From Acidimicrobiales bacterium (lineage in GTDB: Bacteria > Actinomycetota > Acidimicrobiia > Acidimicrobiales > Acidimicrobilacustridaceae): a stretch of DNA of 64,000 bases. A program made the position numbers and the translations under genes. The stretch covers positions 1-64,000 of the forward strand of contig JAGYKS010000037.1 of the NCBI GenBank assembly GCA_018401565.1, written 5' to 3'. Under the pieces are notes generated by a model. That model worked only from the letters and a program-made list of their open reading frames with translations, had not been told where the DNA came from and made no database searches. Shown in pieces: positions 48,028-57,795 of the stretch (positions are counted from its first letter, which is position 1; every line of letters begins with the position of its first letter).

Positions 48028-49913
48028 CGCTGCTGGCCCTCGGGTTCTTCGGCGGTGTCGTCCTCACGGCCGTGGCCGTGCTGATTCCTGGTCGCCTGCT
48101 GTCGATCCCTGAAACACGAGCTGACATCAACGACGGCGACATCAACGACGGCGACACTCCTGACGGCGACACCCCTGACAGCGACGCTGGCACGCCCGAG
48201 CAGGCCACCATGCTTGACGGCCTGCCGCAGGTGCATCCCGCCATCGTGCTGGTGCTGGGCGCCATCGCCGTGGCCGCCCTGCCCCGAAAATTTGGCCCGT
48301 GGCTGTTCGTGGTCGTGTCGGCGCTGGCCGGGCTGGCCACGTTGGGGCTGGTCGACGGCACCACCTGGCACTACGACTTCTACGGCTTCGACCTCACTCC
48401 CCTGCGCGTCGACGGACTGTCACTGGCGTTTGCCTATGTGTTCGCCATCGCCCTGCTGGCCGGCGGGATCTTCGGCATGGCCACCATGGGCACCCTGGAA
48501 CGCACCAGCGCCCTGGTGTACGCCGCCAGCGCCTTCGGGGTGGTGTTCGCCGGTGACGTGGTCACGCTGTTTTTCTTCTGGGAACTCAAGGTGAGCGCCT
48601 CCACCCTGCTGGTGTTCGCCCGGCGCACCGCAGCGTCGAGTGCCGCCGCGCTGCGCTACCTGTTCGTGAACCTGGCCGGCGGCATCGTGCTGCTGGCCGG
48701 CATCGTGTGGTGGGTCATCGACACCGGCTCGGTGGCGTTTGGCAACTTCGGTCTCAACGGTGGCGCCACCATCCTCATCCTCATCGGCTTCTGTGTGGCC
48801 GCAGCCGCCGTGCCGCTGCACGCCTGGATGCCCGACGCCTACCCGGCCAGCACCATCGCCGGCACGGTGTTTTTGGCCGCCTTCACGTCCAAGGCCGCCG
48901 TGTACGCCCTGGCCCGCGGGTTTCCCGGCACGTCGGTAGCTGATCTGGGTGGGTGTGGTCATGGCGCTGTACGGCGTGGTGTTCGCCCTCAGCGTCAACG
49001 ACATCCGCCGGGTGCTGGTGTATTCATCGGTGTCGCAAGGTGGCTTCATGCTGGCCGCCATCGGGGTGGGCACCGAGATGGCACTCAATGGTGCGGTGGC
49101 CCATGCGTTCGCCCACATTGTGTACAAGGGTCTGTTGCTCATGGCCGCCGGTGCGGTGCTGTGGTCCACCGGCCACAGCCGCCTCACCCAGCTCGGTGGT
49201 TTGGGCCGCGCCATGCCGTGGGTGGCTGGGCTGTACCTAGTGGGGGCGGCGTCGATCGGGTCCGATCCCCTGTTCAGCGGCTACGTCACCAAGGAGATGG
49301 CCACCCTGGGCATCGAGGAGGCCGGGTTCCACACCGCCTACTGGCTTCTCAAGCTGGCCAGTGTGGGGACGTTGTTCGTGGTGGCGTTCCGCCTGCCGTG
49401 GTTCACCTGGTTCGCCAAGCCGGCTGCAGACGCCAGCACCAGCGCCAGCACCAGCACCAGCACCACGGCATCGCAACCGGCGCTGCCGTGCTCACCCGTA
49501 AGGTGACCCCCAGCATGTACGTGGCCATGGGAGCGCTGGCAGTGGTGAACATCGCCATCGGCATCGCACCCAACCTGGTGTACGACGTGTTGCCGTTCGC
49601 CGTGGACTACTCCCCGTTCAAGACCTACCGGGTGGTCAACGCCGTGGCGCTGGCCGCCGGTGCCGCCGTGGCCTTCTGGCTGGTGCGCAGGTGGCTGGCC
49701 GGGCGCCCGGTGCGGGTGGTCGACACCGACTGGGTGTACCGGGACCTCCCCCGCCATCTCGCCCCGGCCGTCGGCCGCCTGCGCATGCCCGAGGTGCACA
49801 TGAAGCTACCCACCGCCCCGGGCACCCCAGTGTGGGCGTCCACCCTGTGGGTGTCTGGTGCCGTGGTCATTGTGACGTTCGTGGTGGTGCTGGCCATCGG
49901 AGTCACGTCATGA
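48024..49913 (+). CDS. Second NuoM/MrpD-like antiporter subunit, frameshifted, atypical
   Basis: About 630 residues are in three frames, with breaks near 48945 and 49480. Glu187 (FFFWELKVSAS) and Lys290 (AAFTSKAAVYALARG) are conserved, and PLHAWMPDAYPAST marks the MrpD-like family. Where relatives have the TM7 Lys, the text reads GFCVAAAAVP, so this proton-path residue is missing. An acidic insert (residues about 33-55, INDGD-type repeats) lies after the first helix, and a Ser/Thr repeat lies near 49440. The C-terminus has further helices and a cytoplasmic basic region. The start is GTG 48024. It is probably a structural or modified antiporter subunit. Confidence 0.85.
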   Translation: MTLLALGFFGGVVLTAVAVLIPGRLLSIPETRADINDGDINDGDTPDGDTPDSDAGTPEQATMLDGLPQVHPAIVLVLGAIAVAALPRKFGPWLFVVVSALAGLATLGLVDGTTWHYDFYGFDLTPLRVDGLSLAFAYVFAIALLAGGIFGMATMGTLERTSALVYAASAFGVVFAGDVVTLFFFWELKVSASTLLVFARRTAASSAAALRYLFVNLAGGIVLLAGIVWWVIDTGSVAFGNFGLNGGATILILIGFCVAAAAVPLHAWMPDAYPASTIAGTVFLAAFTSKAAVYALARGFPGTSVADLGGCGHGAVRRGVRPQRQRHPPGAGVFIGVARWLHAGRHRGGHRDGTQWCGGPCVRPHCVQGSVAHGRRCGAVVHRPQPPHPARWFGPRHAVGGWAVPSGGGVDRVRSPVQRLRHQGDGHPGHRGGRVPHRLLASQAGQCGDVVRGGVPPAVVHLVRQAGCRRQHQRQHQHQHHGIATGAAVLTRKVTPSMYVAMGALAVVNIAIGIAPNLVYDVLPFAVDYSPFKTYRVVNAVALAAGAAVAFWLVRRWLAGRPVRVVDTDWVYRDLPRHLAPAVGRLRMPEVHMKLPTAPGTPVWASTLWVSGAVVIVTFVVVLAIGVTS

Positions 49914-50572
49914 ACGGGCCGTTGGTGCGCCACCCCAGGCTGGCGGCGCTGCAGTTCGTGGCCCTGTTCGGCTTCTGGATGGCGCTGAGCTGGCGACTCG
50001 ACCCGCTGTACCTGGCCATGGGCGGTACCGCTGCGCTGGTGATCACCCTGGCCACCCAGCGCATCACGTCCACCATCGTCCACGACGACCGCGTCTCCCC
50101 GCCGCTCACCCGCATCCCGTTGCTGGCATGGCGCTTTTTCGCCTACACGATGTGGATCCTGGGCCGCATCGTGACCGCCGGGTTCCAGATGGCACGCATC
50201 ATCACCTCCCGCACGCCCCCCATCGACCCCGTCGAACTGCGCTTTCGCACCGAACTGGCCAGCCCCATGGCCCGCACCGTGTTCACCAACTCCATCACCC
50301 TGGTGCCCGGCACCCTCACCGTGGACCTCGACGGCGACATGGTGGTGGTGCACGCCCTGTTCCCGTCGGCCGCCGACGACCTCATCTCGGGTGAACTGCA
50401 AAACCGGGTCGCCCGGCTGTTCGATGAGCCGCCACAACCGCCGGTGGAGGCCACCTGGATCACCTCGCCGGGCCTGGACCGGTCTGCACCCGACCCCACC
50501 GACTCATCGCTGGGCGGACCCCACGCCGACCCGGTGGCCGACGACCTCGACTCGTGGGAGGACCGGCCGTGA
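49910..50572 (+). CDS. mrpE: Mrp antiporter subunit E
   Basis: The intact 220-residue protein has two N-terminal helices (ALQFVALFGFWMALSW and a second), then the soluble MnhE domain with NSITLVPGTLTVDLDGDMVVVHAL, its hallmark TPGT-like turn. The acidic C-terminal tail is longer than usual. ATG 49910 overlaps the upstream stop by four bases and the downstream GTG overlaps its stop, so expression is coupled along the operon. MrpE is a structural subunit needed for full antiport. Confidence 0.93.
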   Translation: MNGPLVRHPRLAALQFVALFGFWMALSWRLDPLYLAMGGTAALVITLATQRITSTIVHDDRVSPPLTRIPLLAWRFFAYTMWILGRIVTAGFQMARIITSRTPPIDPVELRFRTELASPMARTVFTNSITLVPGTLTVDLDGDMVVVHALFPSAADDLISGELQNRVARLFDEPPQPPVEATWITSPGLDRSAPDPTDSSLGGPHADPVADDLDSWEDRP

Positions 50573-50955
50573 ACGTCCTTCTCACCGGCGCCACCCTGGC
50601 CATCGGGGTGCTCATCCTCATCACCCTGGTGCAGATCGCCCGGGCCGACACCGTGCTGGACCGATTGCTCAACACCGCCCTGGCTGCCGCCAACGCCCTG
50701 GTGCTGCTGGTGCTCATCGGCTTCGTGTTCGGCGATCCCAGCTTCTTTGGCGACATCGGTCTGGCCTACGCCCTGCTGGCGTTCCTGTTCCCGCTGGCGT
50801 TCGCCAAATACCTGGAAAACGAACGCCGCTCGTCTGCTACCCACACAACCCAGCACCGCAGAAGGCACTGGAACCGGGCGCGTGAATCTGGCAGCGCCGA
50901 ATCGGGCAGCCCCGAATCAGGCAGCGCCCCCGACGAAGGTCAGGCACCGTCATGA
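50569..50955 (+). CDS. mrpF: Mrp antiporter subunit F with extended C-terminal tail
   Basis: Three hydrophobic helices span residues about 3-83 (LLTGATLAIGVLILITLVQIAR, ALAAANALVLLVLIGFVFG, LAYALLAFLFPLAFAKYLE), the MnhF/PhaF pattern. About 45 extra residues follow, including the repeat ESGSAESGSPESGSAPDE, coded by a 15-bp repeat (50884-50932). This tail is absent from normal MrpF and is probably disordered. GTG 50569 overlaps the mrpE stop. Confidence 0.9.
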   Translation: MNVLLTGATLAIGVLILITLVQIARADTVLDRLLNTALAAANALVLLVLIGFVFGDPSFFGDIGLAYALLAFLFPLAFAKYLENERRSSATHTTQHRRRHWNRARESGSAESGSPESGSAPDEGQAPS

Positions 50956-51260
50956 TCGTTGACATCATCGCCGGGGTGCTGATCGTGGCCGGGGTGGGAT
51001 TTTTGGGTATCGGGGTGCTGGGCGTGCTGCGCTTCCCTGACTACTACAGCCGCACCCACGCTGTAGCCAAAGCCGAAACGCTGGGCATGTTGCTGGTGTT
51101 TGGAGGCCTGCTGATCCACCTGCGCCTCCAGGCCGGCACCGCCCAACTGGTGCTGATCGCCGTCTTTGCCTTTTTGGTCAATCCCACCGCCACCCACGCC
51201 CTGGCACGAGTGGCGCTGCGGCGGGGCCTGGCGCCGTGGAAGCGGGGTGACCCCACATGA
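50952..51260 (+). CDS. mrpG: Mrp antiporter subunit G
   Basis: The 102-residue protein has three helices: IIAGVLIVAGVGFLGIGVLGVLR, AETLGMLLVFGGLLIHLRL and LVLIAVFAFLVNPTATHALARV. LRFPDYYSRTHAVAKAETLG is the conserved MnhG loop. It is intact and coupled on both sides by four-base overlaps. The subunit is structural in the membrane antiporter complex. Confidence 0.94.
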   Translation: MIVDIIAGVLIVAGVGFLGIGVLGVLRFPDYYSRTHAVAKAETLGMLLVFGGLLIHLRLQAGTAQLVLIAVFAFLVNPTATHALARVALRRGLAPWKRGDPT

Positions 51261-51880
51261 TCTGGGAATTCGACCTGCTGCTGTTTGCCCTGCTCATCGC
51301 ATCGGCGGTGGTGGCCATCCGGGTGCGTCAGCTGGTGGCCACCGTGGCCGTGCTGTCGATCTACTCGCTGCTGGCGGCTCTGCTGTTCGCCAACATGGGC
51401 GCCGTCGACGTGGCGTTCGTGGAAGCGGTGCTGGGGTCGGCACTGTCGGGTGTGCTGATGCTCATCGCCGTGCTGGTCACCGACAACGTGCAGACCAAAC
51501 GCAGCCGCAAGGCCGAGTGGGTCGCCATCCCGGCCGTGCTGGCCATGGTGGGGCTCATGTTGTGGGCGTCGGCTGATCTGCCCGACCGCGGCATCCCCAA
51601 CTCGCCGGCTGCCGAGGGCGTGGCCACCGAATACGTGGAGAACTCCCTGGCCGACACCGACACCCCCAATGTGGTCACCAGCATCCTGGCCGACTACCGC
51701 AGCTTCGACACCCTGGGTGAGTCCACCGTGGTGTTCACCGCCGCGCTGGCTGTGGCGCTGGTGCTTCGCCAGGGGCTCGTCCGACGCCGCCGTCCCGACC
51801 CCGGGCCCAACCCCGGGCCCGACCCCGACACCGACCGCAACCACAACTCCGACCACGACTCCGACAGGGCAGCACCATGA
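51257..51880 (+). CDS. DUF4040/MbhD-MbhE-like subunit (detached MrpA C-terminal part)
   Basis: The 207-residue protein has helices like MbhD: LLFALLIASAVVAIRV, VLSIYSLLAALLFANMG, then VDVAFVEAVLGSALSGVLML, the DUF4040 signature. A second half has two helices of the MbhE type (IPAVLAMVGLMLWAS and VVFTAALAVALVL). In ordinary Mrp complexes these regions are the C-terminal end of MrpA. Here they are a separate gene between mrpG and mrpB, as in archaeal membrane-bound hydrogenase-type operons. The Pro/Asp/His-rich tail after residue 180 is low-complexity. Confidence 0.88.
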   Translation: MIWEFDLLLFALLIASAVVAIRVRQLVATVAVLSIYSLLAALLFANMGAVDVAFVEAVLGSALSGVLMLIAVLVTDNVQTKRSRKAEWVAIPAVLAMVGLMLWASADLPDRGIPNSPAAEGVATEYVENSLADTDTPNVVTSILADYRSFDTLGESTVVFTAALAVALVLRQGLVRRRRPDPGPNPGPDPDTDRNHNSDHDSDRAAP

Positions 51881-52314
51881 TCGGGCCGCACTCCAGCCCC
51901 AACATGCGGGTCATCGGCATCCTGGTGGTGCCGTTCGTGCTCATGTTCGGGGTGTACGTGATCGCCCACGGCCATTACGGACCCGGCGGTGGGTTTGCCG
52001 GCGGGGTGATTGTGGCCGTGGCCGTGATCATCGTGCGGATGATCGCCCCCCGGAACCTCTCGGAGCGATTCTTCCCACCCGGGCTGCCCCTGTGGCTGAT
52101 GGTGGGTGGAATGGGCCTGTTCGTCGGGATTGGGGTGCTGGCGGTGGCGTGGGGAGGCGACGTTTTGGACTACGCCTCGCTCCCGCTACCCGGTGACGAC
52201 TCGCGCCGCCGGTACCTGTCCATCCTGCTCGTCGAGTTCGGCGTGGGGGCGGCGGTGTCGGGGTCGATGGTGTTCATCTTCGACCTGCTGGCCAGCCTGG
52301 AGCGCGACTCATGA
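51877..52314 (+). CDS. mrpB: Mrp antiporter subunit B
   Basis: The intact 145-residue protein has four helices. IAHGHYGPGGGFAGGVIVAVAVII is the MnhB signature loop and second helix. The C-terminus ends in SILLVEFGVGAAVSGSMVFIFDLLA, also typical. ATG overlaps the upstream stop and its own stop overlaps mrpC. It is part of the membrane arm that couples cation and proton movement. Confidence 0.95.
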   Translation: MIGPHSSPNMRVIGILVVPFVLMFGVYVIAHGHYGPGGGFAGGVIVAVAVIIVRMIAPRNLSERFFPPGLPLWLMVGGMGLFVGIGVLAVAWGGDVLDYASLPLPGDDSRRRYLSILLVEFGVGAAVSGSMVFIFDLLASLERDS

Positions 52315-52691
52315 GCGACCTGTTCAGCTTCGTGGAGACGCGGTACGTGTACCTGTTCGTGGTCGCCCTGCTCGGCATCGGCCTGTGGGCGGTTCTGGTG
52401 GAACGCCACCTCATCAAAAAGCTCGTGGGCCTCACCATCTTCCAGACCGCCATCTTCATGTTCTTCATCGAAGGTTCGGTCAAGACCGGTGCCGACGTGC
52501 CGGTCATCGACAAGGCAGCCGGGTCAGACCCGGCGCTGTACGTCAATCCCCTTCCCCACGTGCTGATGCTCACCGGCCTGGTGGTGGCCGTGGCCGTGCT
52601 GGGGGTGGCGCTGTCGCTGGCCGTGGTGATCCACAAGGCCTTTGGCACCCTCGACGATGACGAACTCACCGAACGCAAGCGCGCCTCATGA
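52311..52691 (+). CDS. mrpC: Mrp antiporter subunit C (NuoK-like)
   Basis: The intact 126-residue protein has three helices of the NuoK/MnhC type (YLFVVALLGIGLWAVLV, KLVGLTIFQTAIFMFFIEGSV, HVLMLTGLVVAVAVLGVAL). DPALYVNPLPHVLMLTGLVVAVA is the conserved MnhC segment preceding helix three. It is coupled by overlaps to mrpB and mrpD. Confidence 0.95.
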   Translation: MSDLFSFVETRYVYLFVVALLGIGLWAVLVERHLIKKLVGLTIFQTAIFMFFIEGSVKTGADVPVIDKAAGSDPALYVNPLPHVLMLTGLVVAVAVLGVALSLAVVIHKAFGTLDDDELTERKRAS

Positions 52692-54194
52692 TCACCGAAT
52701 CCACCTCACAGCTTCCGGTGCTGCTGCCGGCGGGAATGATGATCGCTGCCATCGTGGCCGTGGCCACCGGGGCATGGCGCCCGGCGGTCGCCCGGTGGGT
52801 GGCGGTGGTGGCCACCGCCGTGGGCACGGTGGCGTGTGGCATCGGACTGGCCCAGGTCATCGACGGGCAGACACTCACCGCCACCATCGGCGGGTGGGCC
52901 GCACCCATCGGCATCGGCTACCGCTTCGACGCCCTGTCGGGGTTCATCGCCACGCTGGTGTGCTTCATGGGCCTGCTGGTGGTGCTGTACCCACCCAAGG
53001 TGGGCTTCGGGTTGTCCAACGACCGGGGCATGCCGATCCATGCTCTGGTGCTGTTGCTGCTCACCGGGTTGCTCGGCGTCACCATGACCGCCGACCTGTT
53101 CAACCTGTTCGTGTTCCTCGAGATCTACTCGATCGCCGCCTACTCGCTCATCGCCCTGGGTGGCCCACTGGCCGCCCTGGCGGCGTTTCGCTACCTCATC
53201 ATCGGCACCATCGGGTCGAGCCTCTACCTGCTGGGTGTGGGGTTCGTGTACTTCACCACCGGCACGCTGTCGATGGCCCAGGCCGCCGACCGACTGGCCG
53301 AGGTGGCCGACTCGCCCACCGTGATCGCAGCGGTGGTGCTCATGGTGGTGGGCATCGCCACCAAGATGGCGTTGTTCCCGCTGCATGTGTGGCTTCCCGA
53401 TGCCCACAGCCACGCCCCACCTGCCGGTGCCGCCCTGCTGGCGTCGGTGCAGGTCAAGGTGGCCGCCTACGCCCTCATCCGCATCACGTTCGAAGTGGTG
53501 CCGCCCGAACTGCTCGACGAGTTCCCCCTGCTCACCATCCTCACCGTGTTCGGTCTGGCCGGGGTGATGTTCGGGTCGTTCATGGCCATCCGCCAGACCG
53601 ACTTCAAGCGCATGCTGGCGTATTCCACCGTGGCCCAACTCGGCTACATCGGCATCGGCATCGGTCTGGACACACCACTGGCACTGGTGGGGGCGCTGCT
53701 GCTGGTGCTCAACCACGCCTTCATGAAGGGCACCATGTTCTTTGTGGCCGGCAGCGTGTACTCAGCCACTGGCCGCAAGTCCATCGAGGCCTTTGCCGGC
53801 CTGGGCAGGCGCATGCCGTGGACCATGGTCGGGTTCACCGTGGCGGCCGGTGTCGATGGTCGGGCTGCCCCCCACCGCCGGGTTCTTTTCCAAGTTCTAC
53901 CTGGTGCTGGGTGCCGGCGACGCTGCCAGCGCCTGGGGATGGGTGGTGGCTGCGGTGGTGGTGGCGTCCAGCCTGCTCACCCTCACGTACTTTTTGCCGG
54001 TTCTCGAAGCCATCTGGTTCAAACCCGACCCCGACGGCGACGACGCCCCCGTGTGTGAGTCCCCGGCGCTGGTGGTGCTGCCCATCGCCGTGCTGGCTGT
54101 GGGCCTGCTGGTGATCGGTGTACTGAACGTGTCCATCGTGGACAATCTGCTGCAACCCATCGCCGACACCCTGGTGGCCGGCCGGGGCTCATGA
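52688..54194 (+). CDS. mrpD: Mrp antiporter subunit D, frameshifted near 53858
   Basis: The protein has about 500 residues and 14 helices. The conserved charged residues are Glu145 (FVFLEIYSIAA), Lys226 (GIATKMALFPLHVWLPDAHS) and Lys257 (ASVQVKVAAYALIR). After a break near 53858 the sequence resumes SMVGLPPTAGFFSKFYLVLGA, the standard late motif. It is the canonical MrpD, the proton/cation-translocating subunit, in contrast to the atypical copy at 48024. Its stop overlaps an ATG that opens the glycosyltransferase gene. Confidence 0.94.
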
Positions 54195-55614
54195 GCCCCA
54201 TCACCGGGCGCCGGGCACAACGGCGCACCGCCTGCCACCTCAGGTCAGCCCCATGTGGTGGTGGTGGAGTACCGGGCCCACGAACCCCACGGGCATTTTC
54301 AGGTCACGTTTGCCGGGTTTGCCACCGGATTCGCTGAGCTGGGCTGCACCGTTGATGCGCTGACCGCCCGGGGCTGGTCCCGGGCCGCCGATTACCCCGA
54401 TGCCCCGTTCACGGTGCGCACCATGGGCTGGCGCCACCGCAAGCTGGCAGATGCCGGCGGAGCGCTGGTGGCCGCAGCCCCAAAGGTCCCTGCACGCCTG
54501 CGACGCAGCGTGCTGGCGTTGGCCGACGTGGCCTACAACCTGGCTGCCATCGGCGCTGCCCGCAGACTGTTGCGCCAGGCCGGTGCCGATCGCAGTCGCC
54601 GTGGTGGCGATGGTCGGCGTGCCGGCCGACCTGATCGCCCCGGTGCGGTGCTGTTGCTCAACAAGCGCTTCGACCCCCGGTTGATGTCGCCGATTGCCGG
54701 AGACGGCATCTGGATGACCCACCCATTTGGTCGTGACCCCGACCCCCGCAGCTGGTGGGTGGGGGCGCTCGCCAAACGGGCCGAGGCCCGCCGGCGTCGC
54801 CGGGGTGGTCGCACCGTGGTGGGCGTGTACCCGGCGTCGCAGATCCCGTTGTGGCAACAGACCGTGCCGTGGGTGGATGTGGCCGCCGTTGAAGTGGCCG
54901 GAGTAGCTGACATGCCACGTCCCGCCGGCGACCGGGCCAGCCTGGGGGTGCCCGACGGCCCCCGCCTGGCACTGGTGTTCGGCGAACCCCATGCCGCCAA
55001 GGACCTCGCCACCGCCGTGCAGGCATTCGAAGGCCTCGACAGCTGGCACCTGCTGGTGGCGGGACGCAGTGCCGACTGGATCGCAGACTGGCTTGCCAGC
55101 GCCGGCATGTCGGCGCCGGCCAATGTCACCTTGTTGCCGGGCCCGGCCACCGAGCACACCCGACTGCTGGCCCATCATCTGGCCGACGCCGCCATCTTGA
55201 GTTTCATCCCCGGGCATCGCTACGACTCGGGCACCCTGGCCGACGCCATCGCCGTGGGCCTGCCGGTGGTGGTGTCCACCCCGTCGCTGGCCGCCGGCAC
55301 CGTGGAACGCTTCGCCATCGGCGCCACGTTCCCCGCCGGGGACGCAACCGCACTGGCAGCAGCCCTGCAGGCACTGCCCACCGCAGGTGACCCCGCACGC
55401 AAACAAGTGACCCCAGCAGCAGCAAGGGTCCAACTTTGACGCCGGCTTCGATGCCGCCCGCCACGCCCTGTCGTTCACCACGCTGGCTGGCATCTATCTG
55501 GATGCCGCCGGACTGGTTGCCACAACCGCCCGTGCGACCCCCACACCGGCGGCCCCCACCGGCGGCCCCACGCACCATGGCTGCTGCGCCGCTCGATGGG
55601 CCACCAGACTCTGA
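54191..55614 (+). CDS. Glycosyltransferase (GT-B-like), coupled to the antiporter operon, frameshifted
   Basis: ATG 54191 overlaps the mrpD stop (ATGA) and gives MSPITGRRAQRR. After an indel near 54245 the protein continues VVVVEYRAHEPHGHFQVTFAGF; an internal GTG at 54255 is an alternative start. A pair of compensating shifts near 54595-54650 restores IAVAVVAMVGVPADLIAPV. The GT-B C-domain has LALVFGEPHAAKDLATAVQAF and ILSFIPGHRYDSGTLADAIAVGLPVVVSTPS. A last indel near 55400 leads to NFDAGFDAARHALSFTTLAGIYLD, ending at 55614. The family is not one I can name; it resembles family 4 enzymes. A link to cation transport is only positional. Confidence 0.75.
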
Positions 55615-56169
<555 letters not shown>

Positions 56170-56173
<4 letters not shown>

Positions 56174-56945
56174 TCCTGATGATTGTGGCTGCGGGCAAGG
56201 TCCACCAACGCCGCCAGCGCCTGCGGTGCCTCACCACGCTGGCCGGTCACCGCCGCCACATCCCGACCCAACGCCAACACCCCGGAGAATGCGAACTCGG
56301 GCCTGCTTGAGGCACACACCGTGTTGGCCAGCAACGTCAAGGTGGCCTCAGCAGCTGAAACCGTCTCGACGGTGAGCTCATCGACCTCCGATGAGTACGT
56401 CACCGCCGCCACCAAATCCACAGTCACCGAGGGCCTCAGCAGCCTTGCGCCTGCCCCACCATCGTCAACGCGCGCTCGGCTCCACCACCCGGGGTTCGCA
56501 CACGCAACTGGCGCGGCCAGCCAACCACCATGCCCGTGGTGGGATCCACCAGGGCGTACTCATCGCTCAACACCTCAAAGCCGCAGTCGAGTGCTGCCAC
56601 ACACAGCGACGTCTTGCCGGCATACGACGGCCCCGGGATCACCAGCACCACGTCGTCGGCACGGATCACCGCTGCGTGCACTGCCACCAACGCCTCCAGC
56701 CGCTCGGCAACGAACAGACCGATGTCGCTTTCCAACCGGTCCCACGCCGCTGGCGTGTCGCTCACCACCCGAAAGGTGGTCACCGAGGCGCTGTCGGGTG
56801 GCTGCGACGGTGGATCCACGAGCTCCAGCCCCATCGGGGGCCACCACACCGACACGTCAGCGTCTGCCGCGTCGGGGCCGAGCTCTACCTCAGCCAGCGA
56901 ACCGTCATCGGCGCGACCCCACACCGTGCGACCATCCGACAGCAC
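56170..56945 (-). CDS. HprK-like P-loop kinase-fold protein, frameshifted
   Basis: Two overlapping frames join near 56435-56445. The first has VSVWWPPMGLELVDPP, AVIRADDVVLVIPGPSYAGKTSL (Walker A GPSYAGKT) and GFEVLSDEYALVDPTTGMVVGWP, the acidic and capping segment of HPr kinase/phosphorylase-like folds. The second continues LRPSVTVDLVAAVTYSSEVDELTV and LTLLANTVCASSRPEFAF. Such proteins are not full HprK and their substrates are mostly unknown; some phosphorylate peptides or serve as ATPases in peptide-maturation loci. The start at GTG 56945 is uncertain. It lies between a methyltransferase gene upstream and the GGCT-like gene downstream. Confidence 0.72.
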
Positions 56946-57029
56946 GCCCGTCTGGGGCTCGCCAGCAACAGGCTTCGCCCCTCGTCAGGCACCCCGCCAT
57001 CACGCGCCCCGCCCTCCAACGCTGCGCCG

Positions 57030-57685
57030 TCATCCACGGGCCACCACCCAGCTGAACTTCTGCACCGCCCCGGCCGGGGTCACATGATCTTCGCTGCGCG
57101 CATCAACACGTTCGAACCTGCGTCCCGACAACCCCAGCAGCGCCAGCACTGAGGCGGCGTCGTGGCGTTGCACGGGCAAACCCGAACACGCCTCAGGTCC
57201 ATCGGGTGCGAACGTGCCGATCACCACGTGACCGCCGGGCTCGAGTGCTGCATCCACCACCTCGGCATAGCGCGCCTGGTCGGCTGGATCGGTCAGAAAG
57301 TGCAGTACCGCCCGGTCGTGCCAGATCTCGAAGCGGGACTCGGGTCGCCAGGCCAACACGTCGCTCACGATCCAGTCCACGTCATCTGCCCGTTCGCCCA
57401 GCCGTTGTCGACTGGTGGCCAACGCAGCGGCCGACACATCAAGCACCGCCACCTTGGCCACACCGTCGTCGAGCAGGGCGTCAACCAACGACGACGCGCC
57501 ACCACCCACGTCCACCGCCGACGAAACGTCCAGCCACCGAGCCCGACCCGGTCGCCAATCGATGCGATCAGTTCCAGCGACATCGCCGGGGAGGCTTGAA
57601 ACCACGACACGTCGTCGACGGCACGGGTGGTCCATACCGACTTCCCAGTGGCTCGTGATCGGTCGGCCGACGGCGGTTCGGCCAC
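57030..57685 (-). CDS. Class I SAM-dependent methyltransferase, frameshifted
   Basis: From GTG 57685 the frame reads VAEPPSADRSRATGK and then VDDVSWFQASPAMSLELIA, the typical opening of a small methyltransferase group. After a break near 57545 comes WLDVSSAVDVGGGASSLVDALLD, with the SAM-binding glycine motif, VLDVSAAALATSRQRL and the late strand EPGGHVVIGTFAPDGPEACSGLPV. The size (about 215 residues) fits. The substrate is unknown. It precedes the HprK-like gene by 84 bases and is probably its operon partner. Confidence 0.82.
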
Positions 57686-57795
57686 ACGGCGCCAAGTGTG
57701 CCAATCTGCCCGCCGCCCGCATTCCCGGGTCGTCGCTCCTGCCGATCCTTGTGACCTGGCCCGGCGAACGGGCAACAACGATGTCGCCACAGCCA

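Noticed and set aside
46647..49913. A 1088-codon open frame across the first two antiporter genes
   Set aside because: Up to about 48020 it is the shadow of the MrpA-like gene in another frame (Arg/His/Gly-rich, no membrane helices). Only two of its parts belong to the second antiporter subunit.
52706..53716. A 336-codon minus-strand frame opposite mrpD
   Set aside because: It is a His/Gln-rich shadow; mrpD on the plus strand has conserved Glu145, Lys226 and Lys257.
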